Part shown: piece by piece, positions 7,238-16,094 of the stretch
Layout: the number at the start of each line of letters is the position of its first letter
How positions within the stretch are numbered: the first letter of the stretch is position 1
Source of the DNA: Clostridiales bacterium
GTDB taxonomy: Bacteria; Bacillota; Clostridia; Lachnospirales; Lachnospiraceae
Direction of reading: 5' to 3'
DNA: 64,000 nt
Assembly (NCBI GenBank): GCA_021202925.1
Contig: JAJQCD010000004.1
Coordinates: 16,445-80,444, forward strand
The notes under the pieces: generated by a model
The model's database searches: none
What the model saw: the letters and a program-made list of their open reading frames with translations, nothing else
Told to the model about the DNA's origin: nothing
Translations under genes and position numbers: made by a program

Positions 7238-8425
7238 TTGAAAAAGGAAACCACTCAGAAAAGTAAATCATTCTACGAAAATAATTCGTGGTATCACCGC
7301 ACCAAAGTCCTTCAGGACGATGGAACAGTGAAATATGTAAAAAAGGGCGGCTTCCGGACCAGTAAAGAGGCTGACAAAAGCTATGACCGTTGTGAGGCTG
7401 AATTTAAGAAAGCTTATCGGTCATACCAGCTGGCGAATCAGGTCAATACAGAGGTCATGCTGAAAGATTATCTGATCTACTGGTTTGAAGATGTGTTCTC
7501 TCAGAGAGTGGAGTCCACTACAAGGATGGTAGGAGCGTATGCTATTTATGATCTGATCCTCCCACAACTGGATTATGATATTAAGGTCAGATATGTTAAT
7601 GCAGATTATCTGAATGCACTTCTGGAGCGTGTGGCGAAAGCAACGCCATCTGCAGGAAATAAAGGCAGGGAGATATTGAATCTGGCTTTCAAGGAGGCGG
7701 TGATTGCCGGTTATATTAAAACCAACCCAGTCACAGCAACAAAACCTTATAAAAGGCCGAAACCGAAAGTTACGGTACTGAGTAAGGAAGGAATCAAACA
7801 GCTCCTGAAAGCAGCATCGGAGAGCAGCTGGTATCTTGAAATACTGTTGGGGCTGTTTTGCGGACTCCGAAAAGGCGAGATTCTTGGTTTGAAATTTGCA
7901 GACTTTGATCTTGAGAAAAATACTGTATTCATCAGTCGGCAGGTTGTGTCAGATCCCAGAATTAGCAAAGGGAGTGGAAGCAAGATTGATGAATATGCTC
8001 TGATTGAACGGGAGCCGAAGACGCCGAACAGTTTTCGTACCCTACGGGTGCCGGATATCATTATGGCGGAGTTAAAAGAGCGGAAAAAACTGATCGAGTG
8101 GAATAAAGATAACAGCCGGGGAACGTATTCAGACAAGGATTACATCAGCTGCCAGAAAAATGGCTGTCCACACTCATTAAGTTCCCTGAATCATGCGCTG
8201 ACAAAAATATGCAGTAAGTGTGGATTGCCACACATAACCGTTCACGGACTCAGGCATATGTATGCGACGATTCTGATAGAGATGGGCGTACCGCTGGTGA
8301 AAATATCCGCGCTTCTCGGTCATAGTTCCGTCCATACCACATTTGAATACTATTGTGATGTGATGGATGAGAATGAGAATATCCTGGCATTTATGAATCA
8401 GGCGTTTACGCCTGTGGAAACATGA
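7238..8425 (+). CDS. Tyrosine recombinase / integrase (first of two)
   Basis: 395 residues from TTG 7238, chosen because GGAAGGTGAAG lies just upstream; the frame is also open from 7202. It has an N-terminal arm-binding domain, a SAM-like core-binding domain (VMLKDYLIYWF...), and a catalytic domain with the first Arg in LFCGLRKGEILGL, HGLRHMYATIL (His-x-x-Arg), LLGHSS and the nucleophile region TTFEYYCDVMD. All catalytic positions are present, so it appears functional. A CxxC pair (CSKC) lies just before the HGLRH motif. It is 14 bases from a second, different tyrosine recombinase. Confidence 0.95.
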   Translation: MKKETTQKSKSFYENNSWYHRTKVLQDDGTVKYVKKGGFRTSKEADKSYDRCEAEFKKAYRSYQLANQVNTEVMLKDYLIYWFEDVFSQRVESTTRMVGAYAIYDLILPQLDYDIKVRYVNADYLNALLERVAKATPSAGNKGREILNLAFKEAVIAGYIKTNPVTATKPYKRPKPKVTVLSKEGIKQLLKAASESSWYLEILLGLFCGLRKGEILGLKFADFDLEKNTVFISRQVVSDPRISKGSGSKIDEYALIEREPKTPNSFRTLRVPDIIMAELKERKKLIEWNKDNSRGTYSDKDYISCQKNGCPHSLSSLNHALTKICSKCGLPHITVHGLRHMYATILIEMGVPLVKISALLGHSSVHTTFEYYCDVMDENENILAFMNQAFTPVET

Positions 8426-8438
8426 AAGGCGGTGTGAT

Positions 8439-9728
8439 ATGGTTCTGGATCTGAATTTACAGAAATTTGTAGATTGGGAAGTAAAAGGTGTGATGCAGAT
8501 TAAAGGGAAATATGGATATCGCGTCATACTGAAATATATGGATGGAACAGAGCGAACCCAGCAGAAAGCTGGGTTCGTTTCGGAAAAAGAAGCAAATGCT
8601 GCCAGGGACAGGACTCTCGGAGAACTTTATTCCGGAAAGTACGTGGTTTATGAAAGCGTCAGAGTAAAAGATTTTCTGGTTTTCTGGCTGGATGAGGACA
8701 TCCTGAACCGGGTGGGAAGCAGTGAAACCTATGATACATATCGAGGAATGGTTTATAATCACATTATTCCGGCTCTGGGAAACAGAAAAATTTCAGAGAT
8801 CAATCGTGGTGATGTGCAGAAATTTTATAATGAAATTGCAGAGTATTCAATATCCGTTGCCAGACTGGTAAAAACGGTCATGAACGTCTCATTTCGATAC
8901 GCCGTGGAAAAGAAGATCATTGCAGAGAATCCGACGATTGGAGTCAATCTTCCCAAAAAGGTGGAAAAGAAACCGTACCATACGCGATATGTGAACGGAC
9001 AGAAGACACTGACAATGGAGCAGATTCAGATCTTACTGGAGGCCAGCAAAGATACGCCGATACATATGCAGGTGTTGTTTAATGTCCTTATGGGACTCAG
9101 ACGGCGGGAGATCAATGGTGTAAAATATTCGGATGTCGATTATATTAATCGGACACTCACCGTGCAGAGGCAGCTGGGGAAAAAGATCAATACCAAAAAA
9201 GATGATTTCGCTCCCAAGACGTATACGAAACAGGAAGTCCGGCTGAAAACAGAGTCCAGTTACCGTACATTACCGATACCGGATTATGTGTTTGAAGCGA
9301 TTCTGGAAGAACGGAAAGTATATGAAAGAAACCGGAGCCGTAGGAGTACAATCTTCGATGATTCAGGGTATATATGTTGTTCAGTGACAGGAAAACCCAG
9401 AAGCAAGGATTTTCACTGGAAGCACTATAAGAAATTGCTGGAGGACAATAACCTGCCGAATATTCGCTGGCATGATCTTCGCAGCACATTCTGTACGATC
9501 CTTTTAAAAAATGATTTTAATCCGAAAGCAGTCTCAAAACTGATGGGACATGCTAAGGAGCTGATCACGATGGATGTCTATGGTGACAAGAGAGGAATCA
9601 TCGCAGACTGTGTGGATGAGCTTCAGCCATTTATCGACGAGGTACTCCCGCATGAAGACGATGATGAAGATCTTATGACTGAAAATATCGATGTGGTAAC
9701 CAGACCAGAAGATTATCTCTGGGAATAA
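8439..9728 (+). CDS. Tyrosine recombinase / integrase (second of two)
   Basis: 429 residues. Catalytic domain residues are the Arg in LMGLRRREINGV, HDLRSTFCTIL (His-x-x-Arg), LMGHAKE and Tyr in TMDVYGD. All are present. An N-terminal AP2-like DNA-binding segment (GYRVILKYMDGTERT) is followed by a core-binding domain. ATG at 8439 follows AAGGCGGTG. The C-terminal 40 residues are very acidic, an unusual tail. The two recombinases differ clearly in sequence, so they are not a recent duplication. They may act together as in Tn554-type elements, or one may be left from an earlier insertion. A terminator and an att-like region follow. Confidence 0.95.
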   Translation: MVLDLNLQKFVDWEVKGVMQIKGKYGYRVILKYMDGTERTQQKAGFVSEKEANAARDRTLGELYSGKYVVYESVRVKDFLVFWLDEDILNRVGSSETYDTYRGMVYNHIIPALGNRKISEINRGDVQKFYNEIAEYSISVARLVKTVMNVSFRYAVEKKIIAENPTIGVNLPKKVEKKPYHTRYVNGQKTLTMEQIQILLEASKDTPIHMQVLFNVLMGLRRREINGVKYSDVDYINRTLTVQRQLGKKINTKKDDFAPKTYTKQEVRLKTESSYRTLPIPDYVFEAILEERKVYERNRSRRSTIFDDSGYICCSVTGKPRSKDFHWKHYKKLLEDNNLPNIRWHDLRSTFCTILLKNDFNPKAVSKLMGHAKELITMDVYGDKRGIIADCVDELQPFIDEVLPHEDDDEDLMTENIDVVTRPEDYLWE

Positions 9729-9744
9729 ATTAAGAGCCAAAACG

Positions 9745-9800
9745 TAGCCGCAAGAAAAGAACGAATGTTCCTGCTTGCGGCTATACAATTCTATTTTTTT
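9745..9800 (+). terminator. Terminator after the integrase genes
   Basis: TAGCCGCAAG (9745-9754) pairs perfectly with CTTGCGGCTA (9774-9783). An inner GAAC/GTTC stem sits in the loop, and TTTTTTT follows shortly after. Confidence 0.8.
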
Positions 9801-9815
9801 ATGTTATAATTTCTG

Positions 9816-9975
9816 GTGACTTTCAGAACAGCCGGTTTTGCCTTGTATTATAAGGTGTTTCGGGGTTTTGAAAATCGGGTTCAGGTGACTTTCATTCGTA
9901 AAAAACAAAAAGTTCGACTATATGCCAGGGCTTAAGTGTTCAGTTTTACGAATTTCTGGCATATAGACGTACTTT
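9816..9975. other. Att-like region: direct and interleaved inverted repeats at the element end
   Basis: GGTGACTTTCA occurs as direct repeats starting at 9816 and 9892. TTCGTAAAA near 9905 is inverted as TTTTACGAA near 9945. CTATATGCCAG near 9923 is inverted as CTGGCATATAG near 9957, and this pairing extends with two mismatches into the flanking AAAAAGT / ACTTTTTT. The two inverted pairs interleave. Arm-type direct repeats plus core-type inverted repeats next to integrase genes suggest a recombination site. Confidence 0.5.
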
Positions 9976-10008
9976 TTTCAGGGTCACCCAGGAGGTGAAA
10001 AAACAGGG

Positions 10009-11994
10009 ATGTTGTTCAAATTGCACAAAGAATTCGAGCCGACGGGTGATCAGCCACAGGCCATCGCCGAGCTGGTCAAAGGCTTTAAAGAAGGCAATCA
10101 ATTCCAGACTTTACTGGGAGTTACGGGTTCCGGAAAGACCTTTACGATGGCAAATGTGATCGAGGCTCTCCAGAAGCCGACTTTGGTAATAGCGCACAAT
10201 AAAACGTTGGCGGCGCAGCTTTACGGGGAATTTAAAGAGATGTTCCCTGAGAACGCGGTGGAATATTTTGTGTCCTACTACGACTACTACCAACCGGAAG
10301 CCTATGTCCCATCAACGGACACCTACATTGAAAAGGATTCCGCCATCAATGATGAGATTGATAAGCTGCGCCATTCGGCGACGGCGGCGCTTTCTGAGCG
10401 GCGGGATGTGGTGATTGTGGCGTCGGTGTCGTGTATCTATGGACTGGGCAGCCCGATTGACTATCAGGAGATGGTGATTTCGTTGCGGCCGGGGATGGTG
10501 CGCGACCGGGACGAGGTGATACGGAAGCTGATTGACATTCAGTACACACGCAACGAGATTGATTTCCATCGGGGAACATTCCGGGTGCGTGGAGATGTGC
10601 TGGAGGTTTTTCCGGCCTATTCGGGGAATGAGGCGTTCCGGATTGAGTTCTTCGGCGATGAAATTGATCGCATTACGCAGTTTGATTCGCTGACCGGAGA
10701 GGGCAGGCTGCAGCTGAATCATGTGGCGATTTTTCCGGCGTCGCATTATGTGGTACCGAAAGAGAAGCTGATGTTGGCCACAGACAATATTCTGGCGGAA
10801 CTGAAGGAACGGGTCGCGTGGTTTAAGAGTGAGGACAAGCTGCTGGAGGCGCAGCGCATTTCGGAACGAACGAATTTTGACGTGGAGATGATGCGGGAGA
10901 CGGGATTCTGTTCAGGAATTGAGAACTATTCCCGGCATCTGACGTTTGGGAAGCCGGGGGCGCCGCCGTGGACCCTGATCGATTATTTCCCGGAAGACCT
11001 GCTGATTATCATTGATGAGTCGCACATGACATTGCCGCAGGTGCGAGGAATGTATTTCGGCGATCGTTCAAGGAAGCAGACGCTGGTGGATTATGGATTC
11101 CGCCTGCCGTCGGCGCTGGACAACCGGCCCCTGAATTTTACCGAGTTTGAGAGTAAGATTGATCAGATGCTGTTTGTTTCGGCAACGCCGGGACAGTATG
11201 AAGCGGAGCACGAACTGTTGCGGACGGAACAGATCATTCGGCCGACCGGGCTTCTGGATCCGGAGATTTCCGTGCGGCCGGTGGAAGGGCAGATCGATGA
11301 TCTGGTATCGGAGGTGAACCGGGAGACGGCAAACCATCATAAGGTGCTGATTACGACGCTGACGAAACGGATGGCGGAGGATCTGACGGATTATATGCGG
11401 GAAGCGGGAATCCGGGTGAAATATCTGCACTCCGATATTGACACGTTAGAGCGGGCAGAGATCATTCGTGATATGCGTATGGATGTGTTCGACGTGCTGG
11501 TCGGTATCAACCTTCTTCGGGAGGGACTGGACATACCGGAGATTACGCTGGTTGCTATCCTGGATGCGGATAAGGAGGGGTTTCTTCGCTCGGAGACGTC
11601 CCTGATTCAGACGGTCGGCCGTGCGGCGCGAAATGCAGAGGGGCATGTGATTATGTATGCGGATACGATTACAGAGTCCATGCGCGTGGCGATTGACGAA
11701 ACGAACCGCCGCCGTCAGATTCAGCAGAAATATAATGAAGAGCATGGCATTACGCCGACAACGATCAGAAAGGCAGTCCGGGATCTGATTGCGATTTCGA
11801 AGGCGGCGACGGAAGATCAGAAGTCATTTGAGAAAGAGCCGGAGTCGATGGACGCGACCGAGCTGAAGAAACTTGCCAAAGAGCTTCAGAAGAAAATGAA
11901 TCAGGCCGCGGCTGAGCTGAATTTTGAAGAAGCCGCTGTACTGCGTGACCGGATGCTCTATGTGAAGAAGATGCTGGTGGATGCGGAAGGTTGA
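10009..11994 (+). CDS. uvrB: Excinuclease ABC subunit B
   Basis: 661 residues, normal length. UvrB is the helicase-like damage-verification subunit of nucleotide excision repair; it receives lesions from UvrA and recruits UvrC. Visible are Walker A GVTGSGKT (near residue 38), the beta-hairpin [21 protein letters not shown], the helicase motif [20 protein letters not shown], and the C-terminal UVR domain ([14 protein letters not shown]) that contacts UvrC. ATG 10009 is preceded by AGGAGGTG. uvrA is not next to it; the following gene is on the other strand. The element end lies directly upstream, so its native promoter may be displaced. A GAACGAATGTTC word at 9759 resembles a LexA box but lies inside a terminator. 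Confidence 0.98.
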   Translation: MLFKLHKEFEPTGDQPQAIAELVKGFKEGNQFQTLLGVTGSGKTFTMANVIEALQKPTLVIAHNKTLAAQLYGEFKEMFPENAVEYFVSYYDYYQPEAYVPSTDTYIEKDSAINDEIDKLRHSATAALSERRDVVIVASVSCIYGLGSPIDYQEMVISLRPGMVRDRDEVIRKLIDIQYTRNEIDFHRGTFRVRGDVLEVFPAYSGNEAFRIEFFGDEIDRITQFDSLTGEGRLQLNHVAIFPASHYVVPKEKLMLATDNILAELKERVAWFKSEDKLLEAQRISERTNFDVEMMRETGFCSGIENYSRHLTFGKPGAPPWTLIDYFPEDLLIIIDESHMTLPQVRGMYFGDRSRKQTLVDYGFRLPSALDNRPLNFTEFESKIDQMLFVSATPGQYEAEHELLRTEQIIRPTGLLDPEISVRPVEGQIDDLVSEVNRETANHHKVLITTLTKRMAEDLTDYMREAGIRVKYLHSDIDTLERAEIIRDMRMDVFDVLVGINLLREGLDIPEITLVAILDADKEGFLRSETSLIQTVGRAARNAEGHVIMYADTITESMRVAIDETNRRRQIQQKYNEEHGITPTTIRKAVRDLIAISKAATEDQKSFEKEPESMDATELKKLAKELQKKMNQAAAELNFEEAAVLRDRMLYVKKMLVDAEG

Positions 11995-12001
11995 GCGGCG
12001 T

Positions 12002-12031
12002 CCCGCCGGTCCGGATCATGCGGCCGGCGGG
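12002..12031. other. GC-rich hairpin after uvrB
   Basis: CCCGCCGG (12002-12009) pairs with CCGGCGGG (12024-12031) shortly after the uvrB stop. There is no T-run on either strand, so it may stabilise the 3' end rather than terminate. Confidence 0.4.
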
Positions 12032-12056
12032 GTGCCACAGCGCTATGGAAAAAATG

Positions 12057-12110
12057 CTTACCATGCAGTGTAAAAATCTCCTTACCGTGTGGCTGTAAAA
12101 TCATCTTGCC
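12057..12110. repeat. 24-base imperfect tandem repeat
   Basis: CTTACC, CTTACC and CTTGCC start at 12057, 12081 and 12105, exactly 24 bases apart. Each is followed by a related TGTAAAA-containing segment. On the minus strand the repeat reads as an eight-codon unit (..HGKEIFTL HGK..), but there is no credible gene. Confidence 0.5.
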
Positions 12111-12145
12111 ACCCACAAACGGAGACCGCCCAGACATGCACAAAA

Positions 12146-12182
12146 TGCCTGAGCGGAATTTCGCGGAGTATATTGTCAGGCA
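12146..12182 (-). terminator. Terminator of the DUF5688 gene
   Basis: TGCCTGA (12146-12152) pairs with TCAGGCA (12176-12182). Read on the minus strand the hairpin is followed by TTTTG, and its upstream arm contains the gene's stop codon. Confidence 0.6.
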
Positions 12183-13132
12183 CCGGAATGGCCAACCAGC
12201 CTCGGACCGGCAGTCATGAGATGAATGAGCCGATCGTTTCGTTTGTAGAGATAGACCTGGTTGGAAAGCTGGTCTTCGCCATCAACCTGCTGGCGGTTGA
12301 TGGTGGTCACCATCTCGCTCAAGTCGTCGTAAGGGGTGTCGGATTCACCTGGCATGACAAGTACTTCATGGACGCTGGATGGCAGCAGGACGAGATTGGC
12401 ATCGAGACGGTCTGAAAGCTTGCGCAGCATGTCCGGATAAAGAATGCAGGCGCTTCCATAGAGACCGTACGAATTGGTGACAACGTAAAGCGGCGGCGTG
12501 TCGGTTTCATCCAGAACCGGGATCGGACAGGAAGCTTCTGCAGATGATTCGGGCAGATCAAGGCAGAAACGCTGCAGGACATTCTGCATGGGCATGACAC
12601 GGACGGGATATTCCCTGGGGGTATTTTCGCGTGCCAGATTCCAGAGCGCTTTCTCGTCCATATTCCATTGCCGGATGTGGGAACGGTGGATCAGGGCAGT
12701 CATCTGGCTGTTGCCCCGGTGTTCCAGAGACAGGTAGAATACAATGGAAAGATCAAGGAACGAAATGCTTGGCACGTCGCTCAGGATCGTCGGATTGGAT
12801 TCTGTGTGAATCAGACGGAACATGATCCTGTCCCGTACCTGGTTGAAATCCGACAGATCATCCGGCATGGCGGCGGGCGGACGGGCGTTGCGCAGCTGAT
12901 CGAGAATCTCGGCCAGCACCTGTTCGATGGAAGCCCTGCCTTCTCTGACTTTTCCATAATAAGGATTCAGGTAAACGACCGGCAGCGCCTGCTCCCCGGG
13001 GCGGATGAGGAAAAGCCCGTCTACCGTGGCGCCGTTATTTTTCGGAAGTGTATTGATACGAAACTGGTAATCTTCTCCCAGCGTTTCTTTTAAACTACTG
13101 AGAATGGTATCGAGAAATTCATCATAAGACAT
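12176..13132 (-). CDS. DUF5688 family protein
   Basis: 318 residues, soluble, no signal peptide. The layout matches the DUF5688 proteins common in Lachnospiraceae: an N-terminal alpha/beta domain (LPKNNGATVDGLFLIRPG, then VVYLNPYYGKVREG), a middle part with VRDRIMFRLIHTESN and DLSIVFYL, and a C-terminal domain ending in YVVTNSYGLYGSACILYPDML and VLVMPGESD. The function of the family is not known. ATG 13132 has AGGAGG six bases upstream. It has its own promoter and terminator, so it is a single-gene unit. Confidence 0.85.
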   Translation of the reverse strand: MSYDEFLDTILSSLKETLGEDYQFRINTLPKNNGATVDGLFLIRPGEQALPVVYLNPYYGKVREGRASIEQVLAEILDQLRNARPPAAMPDDLSDFNQVRDRIMFRLIHTESNPTILSDVPSISFLDLSIVFYLSLEHRGNSQMTALIHRSHIRQWNMDEKALWNLARENTPREYPVRVMPMQNVLQRFCLDLPESSAEASCPIPVLDETDTPPLYVVTNSYGLYGSACILYPDMLRKLSDRLDANLVLLPSSVHEVLVMPGESDTPYDDLSEMVTTINRQQVDGEDQLSNQVYLYKRNDRLIHLMTAGPRLVGHSGA

Positions 13133-13245
13133 AAAATACCTCCTGATTTGATTTCAGATAACATAAAAAGATTGGGATATTCGCAGTAATGCACAGATCA
13201 GAATGCAAACCACTTGAAAAGAAGAAAAACAGAATGGTGAGATTC

Positions 13246-13274
13246 AGTATAATGCAATCTACCCGTAATTGCAA
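13246..13274 (-). promoter_or_regulatory. Promoter of the DUF5688 gene
   Basis: On the minus strand, TTGCAA (13274-13269), a 17-base spacer and TATACT (13251-13246) lie about 110 bases before the start codon. Confidence 0.65.
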
Positions 13275-13304
13275 GTCCAAAACGAAATTTAATAAATAAT
13301 TTTG

Positions 13305-13333
13305 TTGTTGTTTCCTGCTATTCCGTATAGAAT
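13305..13333 (+). promoter_or_regulatory. Promoter of the 13404 gene
   Basis: TTGTTG (13305-13310), a 17-base spacer and TAGAAT (13328-13333), about 70 bases before the start codon. Confidence 0.55.
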
Positions 13334-13403
13334 AATAGCGTGCGGCCGTGTCTGTCCGGCGGCTGTACGGTGTGAAGGTACCGGACAGGAGAAAGAAACC
13401 GGG

Positions 13404-15875
13404 ATGAATCAGTTATTAAAGAAAACAGGAATTTTATTTGTTATTTTCGCAGCGGCGCTGCTGATATTTTTTTTCTGGAACAGAAATGTGGCAGAACAGA
13501 ATGAGAAAACCTATGTGGCACTGGCGGATGCCTCGTTGCCTGTGGTGCGCGTCGAGATGGCCGGCAGGGCGATGAATCGTATGCCGGGATACACGCAGGA
13601 GATGGAGAATACGGCGGCTGCGGAACTGCTGACAATTCTACCGCAGGATCGGGCGCTTACTTTGCTGATTGAGGATGATGACGCGCCGGTGATGGCGATT
13701 TGTTATGAGGTTCGCAGTCTGGACCGCGAGCGTCTGGTGGAACGGACGAGTCTGGAATCCTGGGACGAAACGGAGGAGGGGATTCGGGCGGTTCTTCCGA
13801 TTCAGAATCTGATCAGCAAGGAGCGGGAGTATCTGCTTCGCGTGGAGCTGGTGACGCAGCGACAGCCATCTGTCCTTTATTATACGCGTATTCTCTGGAC
13901 GGACAATGATCATGTTCCGGCGCTGCTTGATATGGCGGAGGATTTCTCCGCGAAGACATTCGACTATGACCAGGCAAAGTCGCTGACGACCTATATGGAG
14001 CCGGATTCCTCGGAGGACAACAGTTCTTTTGGACGGACGACGATCCATTCGAGCTTTGATCATCTGACCTGGGGTGATCTGGATATGCAGCGGATGACAG
14101 AGGTAGAACTGCAGCTGAAAGCGTTGGACGGAACCATGAGCTGCGTGACGCTCTGTTACCAGGCCGGTGTGCAGAACGAGGAGGACGGGACAGAAAAACA
14201 TTATGAGGTGAACGAGAGTCTGACCATGCGTTGGAGTGAGGTTCGTATCTACCTGATGGATTATGAGCGGGAGGTCAATGAGATATTCGAAGGGGACGCG
14301 AATGATTTTGCGGGTAAGCGGATCATGCTGGGAATTACGAATGACGATCGTGTGGAGGTAAAGAGGAGCACGAACGGCAGGATTTTTGCCTGGCGGGTGA
14401 ACCGGGATCTCTGGACCTTTGACTCGGCGGGGCGACGCGCAGTGAAGGTATTCTCTTTTCGTGGGGAGACGGCTTCGGATGTGAGAAACAGCGACGCCCG
14501 GCACGACGTGAAGATTCTGTCGGTGGACGATGACGGCGATCTGGACTTCCTTGTTTACGGGTATATGAACAGAGGAAATCATGAAGGGAGCATGGGAATT
14601 ACAGGATTTCATTACAGCGGTTCCGGGAATACACTGGACGAACTGTTTTTTATTCCTTATACCGGCGCCTATGAGACGCTGGAAAATGACCTGGGACAGC
14701 TGACCTATCGGAACGAAATCGGAATTCTGTACCTGTATCTGGACTGCGTGGTCTACAGTGTGGACCTGCGAAGCAGGGAGAATATGGTTGTGGCAGATTG
14801 TCTGGCGGAAGGAAGTTTTGCTGTCAGTGCGGAAGGACGGCGGATTGCCTGGCAGGAGGGCGGTTCCCTCTACGAAGCGGAGTGTCTGTATCGGATGGAT
14901 TTGGAGACTGGAGAGACGCAGACGATTCGTGGAGAGGCTGGCGAACATGTGCGGGTGCTGGGATTTGTCGGTGAGGATCTGGTGTACGGAATTGCGCGGG
15001 AGGAAGACCGTTATGTAATCAATGGCAGACTTCGGGGGCTGCCCATGTATTGTGTGAGAATTATAAATGACCAGATGCAGGAGGAAACGAGCTATGAAAA
15101 GGACGGATATTACGTTTCCAGCGTGGAAGTTGAAGAGAGCCGGATCCATCTGAACCGGGTCACTCGTGCGTCGGGACAGAAATACGCGGAAGCGCAGTCG
15201 GATACCATCGTGTGCAATATCGAGATGGGCGCCGGCCGACTGGCGGATATTGGCTGGTATGTTTCTCAGAATGAGGGGAAGCAATATTTTGTTCAGCTGG
15301 AAAATGATGCGGGACGGGTTCATGTCCTTGTGTCAAAGGAGATCAGTTATGATCAGGCAGATCTCCTGAGCCTGACTGCGAATCGGGAACTTTCCGGAAT
15401 GTGGTTCTATGCCAGGGGCGCGGGGCGGATTCAGAAAGCGACAATGGATCTTGCGGAGGCAATCGGTCTGGCTTATGAACAGATGGGATATGTGACGGAT
15501 GCGAACGGGGAGGTTCTCTGGAGCCGGGTCAATCGCAGTACGGCCCGCACGATCCGGGACGCGCAGACCGTATTTGCGGCAGTGGAGCGTGGACTTGCGG
15601 ATTTTACCGGAAGCGGAGAGTATGATGAGATGCTGTTTCTGGATGCGTATGGCTGCAGTCTGACACAGGTGCTTTATTATATCGACCGTGGTCTTCCGGT
15701 TATTGGTTATACCGGGGACGGCAGCTATCTGGTTCTTACCGGTTATGACGCGTATAACGTTACGGTGTATGACCCTTTGAGTGGACAGACCTGGCGTCTG
15801 GGTCTGAATGACAGCACAGAATTTTTCCGGGGGAGGGGGAATGAATTTATCTGTACCTTGAACTGGGGGAACTGA
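13404..15875 (+). CDS. Large membrane-anchored extracytoplasmic protein with a degenerate C39-like C-terminal domain
   Basis: 823 residues from ATG 13404 (AGGAGAA upstream; the earlier frame start at 13302 is poor). A single N-terminal hydrophobic helix (TGILFVIFAAALLIFFFW) acts as signal anchor, so the rest is probably outside the membrane. The middle 500 residues look like beta-propeller material (blades such as VKILSVDDDGDLDFLVYGY and YRMDLETGETQTI). The last ~110 residues resemble peptidase C39-like domains: LDAYGCSLTQVLYYIDRGLPVIGY, then GSYLVLTGYDAYNVTVYDP. The usual catalytic His of the second motif is replaced by Ser and no catalytic Cys motif is visible, so it is probably a binding rather than a cutting domain. 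I do not know its function; a sensor or scaffold of the envelope is plausible. Confidence 0.7.
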   Translation: MNQLLKKTGILFVIFAAALLIFFFWNRNVAEQNEKTYVALADASLPVVRVEMAGRAMNRMPGYTQEMENTAAAELLTILPQDRALTLLIEDDDAPVMAICYEVRSLDRERLVERTSLESWDETEEGIRAVLPIQNLISKEREYLLRVELVTQRQPSVLYYTRILWTDNDHVPALLDMAEDFSAKTFDYDQAKSLTTYMEPDSSEDNSSFGRTTIHSSFDHLTWGDLDMQRMTEVELQLKALDGTMSCVTLCYQAGVQNEEDGTEKHYEVNESLTMRWSEVRIYLMDYEREVNEIFEGDANDFAGKRIMLGITNDDRVEVKRSTNGRIFAWRVNRDLWTFDSAGRRAVKVFSFRGETASDVRNSDARHDVKILSVDDDGDLDFLVYGYMNRGNHEGSMGITGFHYSGSGNTLDELFFIPYTGAYETLENDLGQLTYRNEIGILYLYLDCVVYSVDLRSRENMVVADCLAEGSFAVSAEGRRIAWQEGGSLYEAECLYRMDLETGETQTIRGEAGEHVRVLGFVGEDLVYGIAREEDRYVINGRLRGLPMYCVRIINDQMQEETSYEKDGYYVSSVEVEESRIHLNRVTRASGQKYAEAQSDTIVCNIEMGAGRLADIGWYVSQNEGKQYFVQLENDAGRVHVLVSKEISYDQADLLSLTANRELSGMWFYARGAGRIQKATMDLAEAIGLAYEQMGYVTDANGEVLWSRVNRSTARTIRDAQTVFAAVERGLADFTGSGEYDEMLFLDAYGCSLTQVLYYIDRGLPVIGYTGDGSYLVLTGYDAYNVTVYDPLSGQTWRLGLNDSTEFFRGRGNEFICTLNWGN

Positions 15876-15932
15876 CCGGTCGGCGCTTCCGGTCAATTGC
15901 CGTCGCTGTCTGACGCGAACCGGGAACGATAC

Positions 15933-16016
15933 TTTACAAAATCGGGAAATGTGGTATAATCATTAAGAAACCGTAAAGGTTGTAATGATTTTGTAAAAAT
16001 ACAGGATATTTGTAAT
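15933..16016 (+). promoter_or_regulatory. murA promoter region with a WalR-type box
   Basis: Promoter TTTACA (15933-15938), 16 bases, TATAAT (15955-15960). Downstream is TGTAAT-N5-TGTAAA (15981-15997), a perfect match to the Bacillus WalR consensus TGTWAH-N5-TGTWAH. It overlaps a possible second promoter TTGTAA-16-TAATAT (15991-16018). Confidence 0.55.
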
Positions 16017-16094
16017 ATAGAGTGGGAATGAACGATCAGCATTGCAGAGAAACGGGAGATGGAATGCGTTCGCGATAAGAGGCAGAGGTGTGGG

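Larger units (their letters stand above)
1552..9990. mobile_element. Probable right-hand part of an integrative element beside uvrB
   Basis: Two tyrosine recombinases and an excisionase-like gene lie at one end, with repressor/ImmA-like protease pairs, a MazF toxin and an accessory polymerase inside. Housekeeping uvrB starts immediately after the repeat-rich region. No conjugation, replication or phage structural genes are visible, so it is either a degraded element or continues left of the window. The left boundary given is only the limit of clearly element-like genes; no matching left att repeat was found. Confidence 0.5.

Noticed and set aside
9759..9770. GAACGAATGTTC, a match to the Gram-positive LexA box, upstream of uvrB
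   Set aside because: It is 240 bases from uvrB and forms the inner stem of the integrase terminator hairpin, which explains its symmetry. Not called as a regulatory site.
13638..15323. 561-codon minus-strand open frame opposite the 13404 gene
   Set aside because: Shadow of the real plus-strand gene, which has a signal anchor, ribosome binding site and promoter. The same applies to long minus-strand frames opposite metK, rpoB, dnaK and dnaJ.
15540..15875. Active C39 peptidase domain
   Set aside because: The expected His is Ser and no catalytic Cys motif is visible.
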